Source: Silurus meridionalis
Taxonomy: Eukaryota > Chordata > Actinopteri > Siluriformes > Siluridae
NCBI RefSeq assembly: GCF_014805685.1
Contig: NC_060892.1
Coordinates: 4,152,490 to 4,216,489, forward strand
Direction of reading: 5' to 3'
Length of the DNA: 64,000 nucleotides
The notes beneath the pieces were generated by a model, which saw only the letters and a list, made by a program, of their open reading frames with translations, made no database searches and had not been told where the DNA came from. Positions 33,831 to 45,350 of this stretch are shown here, piece after piece (the first letter of the stretch is position 1; every line of letters begins with the position of its first letter). The translations under genes and the position numbers were made by a program.

Positions 33831-34671
33831 GCAATGATAATATTATTGGAAACCCCACACTGTTCTTAAGTGTCAGATAAGTGTTATGAGGCAGAGGAGT
33901 GCTGGTAGGCAGCTCCAGGAAGCCAGCAGAAGGAGTAATGTGGTGGTGTTGGAAAACAGGAAGAAACACAAAGCTAAACAGATCCATTCCCAAGACATTC
34001 TTTCTTCTGGTTCCCTAATGAACACATGAACTCGGGGACATGATTTTAAACACACATATCTTGAGCAACGCTAAATCAATCCCAGTGCCACTTTATTTAA
34101 TGTGAGTTTGTGCCTCTTTGTGTTATTCTGAGTGTGTTCGTGACTCTGTGTGTTATTTCGTGTGTTTACAGCAGTCATTCGAGGTCTCAAAGCCCTCTTT
34201 GTGTTGGAAATGAGACAAAGGAGTGTCTAGCTGGCTTTCTGTTGACAATCCGTTATTGTGATCAGTAACGGAAAAACTCCAGACAAGCTGCTTTAATTTT
34301 TAATTGACGAGCAAAACTAAAACTCGTGCACACAAAAAGCTCAAAATAAAAAAAAAAAAGCCTGGAGGGATGGCACTTGCTGAGAATAAGGCGTGTTATG
34401 AATGAGAAGTGTGATATGTAAATAATTCTGAGCTAATCATGCTTATACTAACTTGTTGGCATGGCAGCGAGCGAATAAAGCTTAATGGGGTTAATGGCAA
34501 TTTTTATGGATACAAAAAAGGTTTTACCTCAATCACTTACTTATTCCTGATTTTAAAATAACTTACTCATTTACTTAACAAACCCAGGCTAAGTTTGCAG
34601 ATATATTTGTTTTCCTTAAAATGTATCAATTGATTTATGATCTTTAATATAATTTTTATGCAACTATTGCA
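33831..34671. other. Unassigned stretch
   Basis: The part at 34090-34480 is free of recognised repeats, apart from an A run near 34350. Confidence 0.25.
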
Positions 34672-34785
34672 CTTATTTATACAGAGCCCAGAAGTGGCCT
34701 TAATAGGGCTGAGATTTGAACTCATGACCTTCTGACCAGAAGTCCAACATCTCATCCACAGTGCTACCACTTCCCATTAATAAGT
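34672..34785 (-). mobile_element. tRNA-derived SINE fragment
   Basis: gagatttgaactcatgacct, then cagtgctaccacttccc (reverse complement of B-box and head). Confidence 0.75.
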
Positions 34786-34809
34786 ATGAAATATGTGGAA
34801 ATTATGTTT

Positions 34810-34975
34810 AGCCCATTCATATTTATAGCATTTACAATTATCTCATTCATAAAAGCAGTAGATGGTTAAGGGCCTTGCTCAAGAGCCCAGCAGTGGCAAT
34901 TTGGTGGTGCTCAGATTTGAACTAATGACCTTCTAGAAGTGGATCAGAAAACCAGTCTTAATAAGCTAGCACTTT
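34810..34975 (-). mobile_element. tRNA-derived SINE
   Basis: atggttaagggccttgctca, agcccagcagtggcaattt and cagatttgaactaatgacct, in the same orientation as the previous copy. Confidence 0.75.
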
Positions 34976-35074
34976 TTTACATATAAAAAGAAATTCAAAT
35001 CACGTTATTTATACAAAACGTTTATGCAAGACTTGGTATGGTGGATCATCCACATGGCACATGGCAGATGATCC

Positions 35075-35195
35075 ACAGACTGTGAACCCTCACTACAGTT
35101 CCATCATTGTTGAGGTGTACTGTTCAATGATGGACATGTAAAACTTTACATGCAAACTGCAGTCCTATGCAATTGTTGTAGACTGTCATCAGGGA
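35075..35195 (-). mobile_element. L2-2 3' UTR fragment
   Basis: ctacagttccatcattgttg, aggtgtactgttcaatga and ctgcagtcctatgcaattgt are an internal piece of the L2-2 tail in reverse. Confidence 0.65.
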
Positions 35196-35480
35196 CTCCT
35201 CGCATCCCAGTCACTAACTGTTTAACCTCCTTCTATCAAGACGGAGATACAGGAACATACACACCAGAACTGCCAAGCCAGCATTTTTCATCTTCCATCA
35301 TTCTACTGAAAGTCACACTACACTGCTAGGACTTTGAGGACTCGCTGATGCTTTACTCATCATTCTACTGCCAGTAATCATTATGCAGTTCTGCTCCACT
35401 CTGTACATTCTGTAGCATCTCTCGATAATTATATCTGTATGTAATTGGAATTTCATTGTACACATTTGACCTGAACAAGA
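35196..35480 (+). mobile_element. Possible retroposon 3' region
   Basis: It ends ggaatttcattgtacacatt, then tgacc, which resembles fish retroposon tails. No internal motif supports a family. Confidence 0.3.
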
Positions 35481-36550
35481 TGCAAAAGTTGATAACTAGA
35501 TCACTTTCTACCATCAAACAATACTCATTTACCCACATACTGTTTTGCTTGGCCTGTAACTGTAACTATATACTGCCATATTTTGGCGGAATTTGTTGAA
35601 AAACAAATCATTATTTTCTCCCTTCTATAATGACACGGTCCAAAATAAACAGCTCAAGTCAATACAGAGAGATGATAACTTCCACACAATCAGAGTTCCT
35701 GCACTGCGTCTTTCTCAAAGCCTCCTCTGCAGTAAACAAGGTATTGTGTGTGTATGCACCTTATATTCACCTAACGAATCACAGGCTCGTTTACTTCACA
35801 GCTGCATTTCACAAGCTACAATTACACACCAGCTGTTCTCAACACCCACCCTCGACTCCCGACACCCCAGATGGCTGGGGCTGAAACAGGTTTTTTAGGT
35901 TTTCTGTCTTAGAGCAGCTGCTGATCACCAAAAAAAAGGGTTGCTTTTGCGTTCAAAAGGAAGATGCATACACATCGTGTTCCAGCTGTTGACCCTTCTG
36001 GTGTCTGGTAAAATCTTGTACAGTGAATATAAAGAAATAATTAGTAGACATTCCACAAGGATAGTAGAACAATGGGGTGGAGGATTGATGAACAATTCAG
36101 TGAAACATTTTGGGTTTCACACACAATATATGAACTGTCAAATTCTCAATTCTGATTAGTCAGAAGTTGTTGATTTATTTTCTCTAACAGCTGCACTGAT
36201 AGTTTCAGCTGCAAGGCAAGTCCCAAGTTATATAAATTGTTCATTGGTCAAATTATGCTATTAACAGACTATTATTGATCAAGTCTTATTGGCTCTTCTC
36301 TTTAAACTAATAAGGCCCAAATGAATGAATGAATAAATTACTCTTGTTGGTTTAATTCAGTTTGTTCAGTTAATTTCTTGAATGCTAATTCTCAGTTTGC
36401 TCAGAATCAGACCTAAGACCACGTATTGTTTACTAAGAGATATGCTCTTTCAACAGCCTTAACCAATAACATGCTTCTGCATAGCCAGCAAAGTAGTTGA
36501 GTGGTTTACATGGGCGGGGCCTAAATGAAAGCAACATTAATTCCATACAT
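35481..36550. other. Unassigned stretch
   Basis: 35590-35900 has two overlapping open frames with no recognisable domain. 36140-36330 looks like old repeat sequence, but no partner is in the window. Confidence 0.25.
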
Positions 36551-36775
36551 TACAGAATGAAAAAGGTTCCCTTTCAGGAACTTGAGCTTCATCAACAACG
36601 CTTTGGGAACGCTTCCGTTTTGTCCACTCTATAAATCACGTGTGTAATCCGTCCAATAGGAAGCATGTCACAACCAGGGAGCTATAAAAGCACATGGAGT
36701 AAAGCCGGCGCTATCTTCTGTTTGAGGCGCTCCATGTGTGTGTTTGTCCCCTTACAGGTTTTTGGTAAGTGGTAA

Positions 36776-37665
36776 ATGTCCGGACAAAAAAGAAAAAGCA
36801 AGCGATCGTTCCGAATGTGCACAAAAGACAGCCCATGCATCGATAGCTTGGGAGCAAAGGACGTTAGGTGTTTCAGAGGAAGCCAGCTGCACACATTCTG
36901 CACATATTCTGTGCACATTCTGTGCATATTCTGCGCATACTCTGCGCACATTCGGTGCATATTCTACACACATTTTGTGCATGGTCTGCACATGTTCCAC
37001 CACGCTCATTGCGCCATGCACATTGTGCTCGCATGTCTATGCGAACATGTTACTCCTGGAGAGCACTCCTCAAGGGGGATGCTGTCACTCCTCGTGGTTC
37101 TGGCCCCAACCTTGCTGAGGGGTGTGCTATGCAAGCGAGAAGCTGACTCGTGCCATAGCCAAACTTAATAATGTTTGGCAGGCCGATGAGCAGAAAGCTG
37201 CCCTATCCTCGGGGTTTGGCGCTCGACAAGCGCTTTCTGTGACCTATGTCACAACCGCCACATCGGGGACTAAATTTCTTTCCAGACCTGGGACCTGGGC
37301 CTGGGCTAAGCTGTATTTGGCCCATCACTTCAGTTCCAATCCTCATTGTACTCCAACATAATGGGACTAAAAGAGTGTGGTTAGGGGTTGATACCTCGGG
37401 TTGTAGAGACTGTGGCTCACTATCTCTCCCTGGGTGTCGCATCATCCCTTGAGACCCCGACACTGCCTACTAAGCCCCTTTGTTACACGTCGGCGCTGGT
37501 GGGTAGGGCTTATGCCTCAGCAGGTCAAGCCACTGCATGCCTGCACACCATGGTGGTGTTAAAGGCGTATCAAGCTGACCTACTGAGACAGCTAAACGTA
37601 GGCAAATTTGGCTTTTAGGGCCACAAAAGAGACCACTGTAGCCATTGGCGGTCTATGGCCGCTCT
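36776..37665 (+). pseudogene. DIRS gag-like ORF relic with 11-bp minisatellite
   Basis: It starts ATG near 36776 (MSGQKRKSKRSFRMC). A later frame reads LVGRAYASAGQATACLHTMV followed by LKAYQADLLRQLN, and then RATKETTVAIGG, the conserved end of fish DIRS gag. An 11-bp minisatellite at 36891-36990 breaks the middle. Frame changes throughout. Confidence 0.65.
36891..36990 (+). repeat. 11-bp minisatellite inside DIRS gag
   Basis: About nine units such as cacattctgtg, catattctgcg, cacattcggtg. Confidence 0.85.
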
Positions 37666-37667
37666 AG

Positions 37668-37930
37668 TCTTTTTTAGGGACATCAACTGCCTAGAGATGC
37701 TGGCCATGCTTCTAGCTCTGGAGCATTTCCTGCTGGACCTCAAAAATTGCACCTCTTGTATATGCTGGCACTTTGAATCCTCCTGTAGGCAACGGGGAAG
37801 CTGCTCTCCTTGAAGGCAGCATATATCTTGGGTCATCTCAATGCCGACTCCACACTCACGTGGTGGAGCAGACTCCAACCCCTTCCCCTTCCACTCTCTT
37901 CATCGAGGTGGTAAAGACCATTCTCTAATC
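37668..37930 (+). pseudogene. DIRS RNase H relic joined to gag
   Basis: The frame DINCLEMLAMLLALEHFLLD starts directly after the gag end, so the intervening reverse transcriptase is missing. After a frame change SLKAAYILGHLNA matches the same block in the DIRS copy at 23.8 kb. Confidence 0.75.
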
Positions 37931-37959
37931 CAGAGCTCCCTTCATGGAAGGTCATATGC

Positions 37960-38904
37960 CGCTAGATGGCACCTGTTCAGTGTATTGTGCGATCCAAAGG
38001 GTTCGCCAAAGGGTTGCCTTCATCCACTCTCAAAGTCTATGCGTCCGCTGTTTCAGCATATCATGCCCCCCTAGCAGGGCAATCACTGGGTAGAGACCCG
38101 CTGGTGATGCGTTTTCTTTTCGGCGCCAGCCTCTGTGGTGCCTGTGTGGAACTTGGCCGTTGTGTTGGAGGTTCTATCTGAGCCCCCCTTCGAGCCATTG
38201 GCTGAGGCATCCTGTAGGTTCCTAACAGTCAAGACTGTGTTTCTCCTCGGCATTCTTTTCTTAAGATAGTCAGGGATCTTAAAGAAACCTCGGGGAGTTT
38301 TTCCTTGCCACAGTCGCCACCGGCTCACTCATCAGGGACAAATTTACTTATAAAGAACATTCACTTTTCATCACCACATTATCTGTGTAAAGCTGCTTTG
38401 AGACAATTTAAAAGTGCTATACAAATAAAAATTTATTGAATTGAATTGAATCTTTAGGCCCTCTCTGTGGCCCCCTAATTTCTGGAGTTTACTACACACA
38501 TGGCCAGTGCCTTACTGTACCCTACAACAGGGTACTTTCATTTGCTATGGCCCTCCAAAAGAGGCCTCTCTGCAAACAAGCAGACACTTAGCAGATGGAT
38601 TGTGGATGCGATTGCATCCTCCTACAAGTCATCTGGTCGACCCACTCCTTTCGAGGTCAGAGCGCACTTAACCCAAAGTCTGGCAGCCTCTAAGTCTTGG
38701 TCCCCTGGAGTTCCCTCTAGGACATCTGCAATGCTGTGGGCTAGTCTACCCACTGACCTTGTCAGGTTTATAACCTTGACCTCAGTGCCACCCCTGGCTT
38801 CTCTACCCTTCAACCTAGCTGTGCTTTTGCACACTAGGCAGGGACTGGTCAGTCTGGTAGTATTGGACTCTTGTTCCCAAAGCACTGTTGACACAGTTCC
38901 ATAA
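37960..38904 (+). pseudogene. DIRS tyrosine recombinase relic, all catalytic residues lost
   Basis: Blocks: TLKVYASAVSAYHAPLAGQS, VWNLAVVLEVLSEPPFE, RFLTVKTVFLLG, then a stop at the position expected for the first catalytic Arg. Next is an L2 insertion, then LSANKQTLSRWIVDAIASSY. The H-x-x-R motif reads HLTQ (Gln codon 38674-38676), and the catalytic Tyr position in LVRFITL is Ile (38770-38772). Confidence 0.85.
38281..38449 (+). mobile_element. L2-2 tail inserted in DIRS recombinase
   Basis: ggggagtttttccttgccac, gctgctttgagacaattt and the TTGAATTGAATTGAA tail interrupt collinear recombinase sequence. ATCTT is present at both borders (38276-38280 and 38450-38454), probably a short target duplication. 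Confidence 0.85.
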
Positions 38905-39199
38905 AGGAAACGTCTCCAAGTTACGTATGTAACCCTGGTTCCCTGAGTGAATGAGACACTGTGTCTCCAGGCCACACTGCTGGCATCACTGCAGCACTTC
39001 CTTCCCTCTAGTTACCTGTTCATGAAGTCACTCCACTGGAAATGATGTGGTTTCCATTGGATGGTTTTCACACGTGATTCAGAGCATGGACAACAAGAAA
39101 GCGTTTCCAAAGCATTGATGATGCAGCTCAGGGAACCAGGGTTACATACGTAACCTAGAGACGTTAATTCATATGAAAAATTTATTTATGAACATTAAT

Positions 39200-39975
39200 T
39201 TGTTCATGAATAAAAAATTACAGATCTCCCGCTATTAATCTCCACAATCATCAATGGGTCCTTAACATCTGGCTATGTGCCAACTACCTTTAAGCAAGCA
39301 AGGGTCATTCCCATCTTAAAGAAACCTGCTCTAGATCGATCAAACATTAACAACTACAGACCGGCATCACTTCTCTCCTTTCTTTCTTAATCTCTTGAAT
39401 GCACTGTTTTTAACCAACTGTCTGTCTATCTCACAGAACAATCTCCATGATCCAAACCAGTCTGGTTTCAAAACAGCCCATTGCACAGCGACGGCCCTTT
39501 TGGCTGTTTTTGAGAAACTGCATGCTGCTCGATCAGCCAAGCTGTCATCTGTACTTATCTTCCTGGACCTTTCAGCAGCAATCAGTCTCTCTTGTCTCAG
39601 GAGCCTTGGTATCCATGGAACAGCATGGGAATAGTTTGGAAGGTTGCTTATACCAGGTAACATGGAGGGGATCCACATCTGCCCTGTGAAGACTCACCAC
39701 TGGTGTCCCACAAGGCTCGGTACATGGTCCCCTCCTTTTCTCCCTCTATACACACTCCATTGGTGAAATCATATCCTTAAATGGGTTTTCTTACCACTGC
39801 TATTCTGATGACACTTAACTCATCTTTTCTTTCCCGCCCTCAGAAACCACAGCTTCCGCTCGGATCTCGGCATGCTTGACAGACATATCTTCATGGATAG
39901 AGTGCTCATCAATTAAAACTCAACCCCAGCAAAACAGAACTGCCTGTCATCCCAGGTGAATTATCTTCAGGTCAA
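39200..39975 (+). mobile_element. L2-type LINE reverse transcriptase relic, both ends missing
   Basis: Frames in order recall SGYVPTTFKQARVIPILKKP, NNYRPASLLSFLS, NQSGFKTAHCTATALLAVFE and VLIFLDLSAA. A gap follows, then GVPQGS-like and HCYSDD-like sequence near 39705-39815, and NPSKTEL-like sequence near 39925. This is the finger-to-thumb order of an L2-type RT. Stops and frame changes are frequent, and there is no tail. Confidence 0.8.
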
Positions 39976-40114
39976 GATCAGAAGAATAAATCTTTATTAC
40001 TCTCTGCTCTCCTCTTCAGTCACTGCTTGCAACATTGGGGTAACTATGGACAATTAATTGTCCTTCTTTTTATATGTTGCTAATGTGACTCATTCTTGTG
40101 AGAAAGTGAGAAGG

Positions 40115-40435
40115 TAAGAAGGCCTGGGTTCAGTCAGCATTCAAATTCATCCCAAAGATGTTCGGTACGGTTAAGGTCTATAGCAGATTTTCCACACCAA
40201 CAGTCCATGTAAAGCATATGTTCATGGAGCTGGCTTTATGCAAGGGGCATTGTCATGCTGGAACAGGTTTGGATCTCCTAGTTCAAGTGAAGGGAAAATT
40301 TCATTCTCCCACACCAAAAGATAAATTCTATACAAATGTGTGTGCAACTGTGTGAAAAAAGTTTGGGGAAGAACCACATATGGTTGGAAATTTCAGGTGT
40401 CCCAATACTTCAATCCATATAGTGTAACTTTACTT
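40115..40435 (-). mobile_element. Tc1-A element, left two-thirds
   Basis: catggagctggctttatgca, gcattgtcatgctggaac and the left end ccaatacttcaatccatata, in reverse orientation. The right third is missing. Confidence 0.8.
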
Positions 40436-40932
40436 TCTTTAGGAAAAAAAAAAGAACCCGATGCCGCTATGAGTAACTAAGCAACTAGTCGAGCTGCACT
40501 TATTAATCCTGCTTGTTCTATAAGCGCTGTAGTGCAGATGAGGTGAAGGTAATTTGGTATTACTTCTATAATTAATATCATTAGGCCGATAAGCTTCAAA
40601 GAGCAAGCATTTGCTGTTTTCTCCTTTTTTTGGTGCGTAAAGCCCACGGTTAATTCCCTCCTCATTAATCACTATATCATCAGATAATGCCTCTCATGAA
40701 GTAGCTTTAAATACAAGACTAATTTCATCACAGATAATGTAGTTAGACCAAAATCAAATCTACACTAACTAATAACGTTAGAAAATTGTTTCCTTTTTGT
40801 TTCAGAGGTAGCCTGGAAAATTAGAGGTAGAGCAGTAGCACTGGTAATTTTGATTCATTTCAGTGACTCGATTCTTCGGCTACCTTTTCCTAAACTGATG
40901 TCAGTTTATTTAGTCACATTTTTGACAAGAAA

Positions 40933-40992
<60 letters not shown>

Positions 40993-41139
40993 AGACTCCA
41001 GCCTTATGTGTTGTTGCTGTGGTGCTCAGCATAATTAACAATACGAATATTTCATAGCATAATCCTTATACACTAATATCAGATTATTTATTATATTTCT
41101 AGCATTTTAAACTATTTCAAACCCAAAATTATTTCACTG
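40436..41139. other. Unassigned AT-rich stretch with GATA/GA microsatellite
   Basis: The microsatellite (GATA then GA) spans 40932-40989. Nothing else recognised. Confidence 0.4.
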
Positions 41140-41245
41140 TACACTTCCTGCACAAGAGTATTGGGACACTTGACTTGTCCAGCCATTTATAGTTCTTCTC
41201 CAAACTCTTACCAGACAGTTGAAGGCACACAATTGTATAAAATGA
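41140..41245 (+). mobile_element. Tc1-A left end
   Basis: gcacaagagtattgggacac, then ttgacttgtccagcca and ggcacacaattgtataaaat. The rest is replaced by an L2-2 tail. Confidence 0.7.
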
Positions 41246-41665
41246 AATTAAATGAAATTCCATTTTTATTAGTAGAGCACTTTTAACAATAGACATAGTC
41301 TCAAAGCAGCTTTACAGAAATAAAACTTGAATAAATGAATGTATAAGTTTGTTCTTTATAAATTGTAAATTTGTCCCTAATGCCTGTGGTGACTGTGGCA
41401 GGGAAAAACTCCCTGAGATGGCATGAGAAAGAAACCTTGAGAGGAACCAGATTCTCATCATCACAGAATCTCCGTTCATTACAGTTCCATCATTGTTGCA
41501 GTGATAGTCGATTGAATGGAATCTGTGGTCCTGAGCGATTGTAGTAGATTGTTAATATTAACTACAGTCCAAATACATCCTCAAAGTTCTTGAGTTGCTC
41601 AGTAACTTCATGGATCTTTAGGAACCATCCCCAGCTGCAGAGAGTGGTCTCCAACGTGGTAGCAT
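41246..41665 (-). mobile_element. L2-2 LINE 3' end
   Basis: Reverse-oriented: cttttaacaatagacatagt, ctcaaagcagctttacag, gggaaaaactccctgagatg, gaaaccttgagaggaacc, aatacatcctcaaagttctt. Clean block order. Confidence 0.85.
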
Positions 41666-42338
41666 TACCAAGACATCGTTACCACCGCTTGAGTTCCTGA
41701 AGGTGAAACAAACTTGAGGTCCGCCACTTAATATGTTGCATTGGGAACTCGGATTTTAGCTACGTTCCGCACGTGAAAAGGTTTGCACTCTGTACACATG
41801 TGCATCAAACCGATAGTCCTGTACTAAAAACTAAAGCCCTGTTCGGTGCGAATACGTGTATCGTTAAATTCCTGATTTCAATAGGGTATATACAGTAATC
41901 AGAGCTCCCGGGTTTAAACTGCTGCTTACAATTTCACTTATGAACCCTGATGATGCTGGAACCCGAGAGCACCTCTGTGTTAGTGTTTTCCCTCTGATGT
42001 ATGATTTTTATTACTTTTGCCTCACTCCGCGTAAATTGTCGGGCTTTCGAATTGTCGAATTAGTTTACCAGCTGAGGTGCTGTCTGGCGGAATTATTCCT
42101 CTTTCTAGGAATTTACCTGTAGAGTCGATTATGACTATGAAAGTGCCGCTTGTCGTACTCTCTCAGGTCTAATAAATGCTTCTGGTACGTCCCGGTTTTT
42201 AAAATTACATTTTCAATATTAAACACTTCTTCAGCTCGGGGCCTGGAGCCCAGACAGCACCGTGACAGATGATAATATTTCCAGGGTGTTAAAAATGCAG
42301 GAGGCTGAGTCGGCTGTACAGAGGTGTGCTGAGGATAG

Positions 42339-42340
<2 letters not shown>
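41666..42340. other. Repeat-poor unique stretch; candidate regulatory sequence
   Basis: More GC and CG than average here, no repeat motif, no recognised exon. Candidate conserved noncoding sequence by exclusion. Confidence 0.3.

Positions 42341-42392
<52 letters not shown>
42341..42392. repeat. (GT)n microsatellite
   Basis: Uninterrupted GT run. Confidence 0.95.
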
Positions 42393-42394
<2 letters not shown>

Positions 42395-42730
42395 ATCTCT
42401 GCACTAGGGGACGGCGTCCTCTTCACACACTGTCCTCCCGAGGATGAAAGAGTTCCAGAAACATAAATCCGGCAGCGTGTGGAAGAGAAAGGCATCAGAC
42501 ATCAAGGTCACTGAGCAGCAGAGCAATGGGGTTCTGTAAAATGATTTTGGGATTATTTCTGTAAACTGTAATGCATGAATGAAGGCTGGAAAAGTTGACC
42601 GACGGTTTGTTTAAACAAACTGCTTCTCTGAGCACTGTGATAAAACCAGTCAGGAATGTTCTGTTCCATCAGCCAGTCAGGAACAGAAAGATCAGTCAGG
42701 AACAGATAGTGTCTTTCTGACTGACTGACT

Positions 42731-42731
<1 letters not shown>
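42393..42731. other. Unassigned stretch between microsatellites
   Basis: No repeat or exon recognised. Confidence 0.25.

Positions 42732-42808
<77 letters not shown>
42732..42808. repeat. (CA)n microsatellite
   Basis: Uninterrupted CA run of about 75 bp. Confidence 0.95.
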
Positions 42809-42811
<3 letters not shown>

Positions 42812-42868
42812 CTGACATGAAATCACAGATGTTTTTTAAAGAAGCAGAAGCATCTTCATAGTTTTATG

Positions 42869-43660
42869 GAAGGAAGACAGGAAGGAAGACAGGAAGGAAG
42901 GAAGGAAGGAAGGAAGGAAGGAAGGAAGGAAGGTAGGTAGGTACAATGGAAGAAAGGGAGGACAACAAGGAAGGATGAAAGTACAGAAAGGAGGAGGTAG
43001 GTACACAGGAAGGAAGGAATGAAGGAAGGAAGACAGGCAGCTATGAAGTACATAAGGAAAGAAAGCAGAATGGAAGAAGGAGAAGAAAAAAGGAAGAAAG
43101 ACACCAAGAAAGGATGAAAAAGAAAGAAAGTGGAGAGACAAAGGAAAGAAGGAAGAAACAAAGGTACAAATGAAGGAAGGCAGGCAGGTATTAAGGATGG
43201 AAGGTAGACAGGAAGACAGGCAGGCATGAAGGAAGAAAAGAAGGAAGGAAGGCAGGCAGGCATAAAAAGAAAGAAAGGAAGAAGGGAAGGATAGATGGAA
43301 GACAAAGAAAGGATGGAAGGAAGGAAGACAGGAAGGCATAAGGGAGGAAAGGAAAGAAAAACAGGCAGCCACGAAAAAGGAAGAAAGAAATGAAGGAAGA
43401 CAAATAAAGGATAAAAGACAGGAAAACAGGCAGGCACGAATGAAGAAAAGAAGGAAGGAAAGAAGACAGGTAGGCATGAAGAAAGGAAGGTAAGAAGAAA
43501 GACATAAATAAGATGGAGAAAAGGAACACCGGCAAGCATGAAGAAAGAAAAAAAGGAAGGCAGGCAGGCATAAAAGAAGGAGGGCAGGGAAGTAGGATAG
43601 ATAGCAAGAACAAAAAAAGGAAAATAGGTGCACAGACATGAATGAATGACAGAAGGAATG
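42869..43660. repeat. Polypurine (GGAA)n-type degenerate tract
   Basis: About 800 bp that is almost purine-only on the plus strand, built from AGGAAGG-type units. It creates long artificial open frames on the minus strand (Phe-Leu-Pro-Ser repeats) that are not genes. Confidence 0.95.
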
Positions 43661-43714
43661 AAAAACAAACAGGAGTGAAATGAACACTGAATTTGTAGAA
43701 TGTGTGTCTTAATT

Positions 43715-43800
43715 AATGTGTGCGTGTGTGTGTTTGTGTGTGTGTGTAATAATATACACTGACCACTGACAATGAGAGGATAAAAAAAAAAAAAAAACAT
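43715..43800. repeat. (GT)n and A run
   Basis: A short GT-rich stretch (43720-43747) and a 16-bp A run near 43783. Confidence 0.8.
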
Positions 43801-43845
43801 TATAATATGACAGGTTCAGGTCGAGTGGGCGGAGTTAAGGCTATT

Positions 43846-43985
43846 AATTTATGGCATTTGGCAAATGCTCTTATCCAGAACTTACATTTATCTCCTTCAT
43901 ACAGTGGCCCCTGAGCAAGATGTGGCTGGGATTTGAACTCATGACTTTCCAAAATCTGATATCTTAACCACGAAGCTACCACATT
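43846..43985 (-). mobile_element. tRNA-derived SINE
   Basis: tttatggcatttggcaaatg, cttatccagaacttaca, gggatttgaactcatgactt, tcttaaccacgaagctacca. Tail and head are both present, with a shortened body. Confidence 0.8.
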
Positions 43986-44789
43986 ACCAATTTTCAGATG
44001 AAGCTTTGGTCAAAAAGCTGCAGAAAATAAACCAATTACTGCTACATTTTGACAGTTTCATTACGAAGCTTTAAAAAAAGAAGACACGGGAGCATTTTTA
44101 TAGATAAGTCGAAATAAACACGTCTACCTTCGGTGTCTTGCTTAATTAAAAATCACACTTTTTCAACAGGCCCGAGTTGGAGCTGCTCGAAAACTCAACT
44201 TCTTGCACGTCTCCTCTTAGCGTGGTTCTTTTTCTCAGTAACATACAAACGCCCACAGCTCTCTGGATGTCACCTCGACTCCGCTTCCCTCTCCGGAGCA
44301 AGTCATTAGCAGATCTGCGGCTCTTCGCGGCTGAAGGAGCGCAGGCCACCTGCACGCCACCATGCCGGCCGGGGTGCTAATTGGTGCAACAGCAAGGAAT
44401 AAATTAGAGGACACAGAGGAGTGTGTGTGTGTGTGTGTACAGCATGGCACTGACAGCGATGGCCTTCGAAAAGGAAAAAGAAACCTGTGCAACCCTGTGT
44501 GACTTACAGCGGTGGAGATTCAGCTTTTTCCCTTAATTTCATGTTAAACCACAGACAACAAGGATGCTGAGGGAAAATTTTTATGTCATTTATTTCAGTT
44601 CCCTTTTCTGATTGGTGGATAAGAAGGCTGCAGATCAACAAATCGACTCAAAAAATCACAAAAACAACAAAAGATACAAACTAATTCAAAATCCAGAAAC
44701 ATAAACACACACAACATACGGTTTGGTACATCAGTTGATAAACAAAGACCTGAGTGGTTCATAAGTTTGGAAGTTTGGATGGATGAATG
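43986..44789. other. Unique stretch; candidate regulatory sequence
   Basis: 44150-44500 is unusually GC- and CG-rich for this window and has no repeat motifs apart from a small GT run at 44420-44438. The open frames on both strands do not resemble known proteins. Confidence 0.3.
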
Positions 44790-45350
44790 GATGGATAAAT
44801 AGATGGATGGGGGAATAGATAGATGGAAGGAAGAAAGGCAGTTTAGAAAAAGATTTGGAAGGAATTATGTTTGGAAGTAAGGATGGATGAAAGGATTTTT
44901 AGAAGAAAGGAAGAAAGGAACTTCATAAGTTTGTTGAAAAGGAATTTTAATAGAAAGAAAGGAAAAACTTTGGAAGGAAGGAAAGAATTAAATTTGGAAG
45001 GAAAAAAGGAAAGAAATTCATGTTCGTTCATTCAGAAGGCTAATCGAAAGAAAGTTTGGAAGGAAGGAAGGAAGGAAGGTGAGAAGGAAGTTTGAAGGGA
45101 AGGAAGAAATGAAATTTGGAAGGTTTGTTTATTCAGACTTTGTTTGGACAGATTTAAAGATGGAAGGAAAATCAGAAAGAAAGAAAGTTTGGAAGGATGT
45201 TTGAAAGGAAGAAAGTTTGCAAAGAATGAAGAAATTTCAGAGAATATTTTTGTGAGGAAGGAAAGAAAGAGGGAACTGCTAACAACAAAAAGGGTAAAAG
45301 AAGGAAGTTTGGAAGGGGGGAAAGACGGAAGAAAGGAAATGTTTTCTAAT
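44790..45350. repeat. Degenerate polypurine (GGAA)n tract
   Basis: GGAAGGAAAGAAA-type units mixed with TTTGGAAGG. Older and more mutated than the tract at 42.9 kb. Confidence 0.85.

Larger units (their letters stand above)
36551..39169 (+). mobile_element. DIRS-type retrotransposon, long deletion derivative with inverted ends
   Basis: The left end (ggttccctttcaggaactt, acgctttgggaacgcttcc, aatccgtccaataggaag) recurs inverted at the right end (39050-39169, finishing acatacgtaacctagagacg). A second motif, aacgtctccaagttacgta at 38919, is the inverse of that finish, as expected of the internal complementary region of DIRS elements. Order: ITR, gag-like, RNase H, recombinase, right end. The reverse transcriptase is deleted and an L2 tail interrupts the recombinase. 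Confidence 0.88.

Noticed and set aside
35593..35898. 101-codon open frame
   Set aside because: Overlaps a second open frame in the same region, no domain and no splice signals that fit.
36682..37021. Repetitive Cys/His/Met open frames on both strands
   Set aside because: They arise from the 11-bp minisatellite inside the DIRS gag relic.
42836..43800. Open frames of 283 and 314 codons on the minus strand
   Set aside because: Phe-Leu-Pro-Ser repeats produced by the polypurine microsatellite; no domain, no codon structure.
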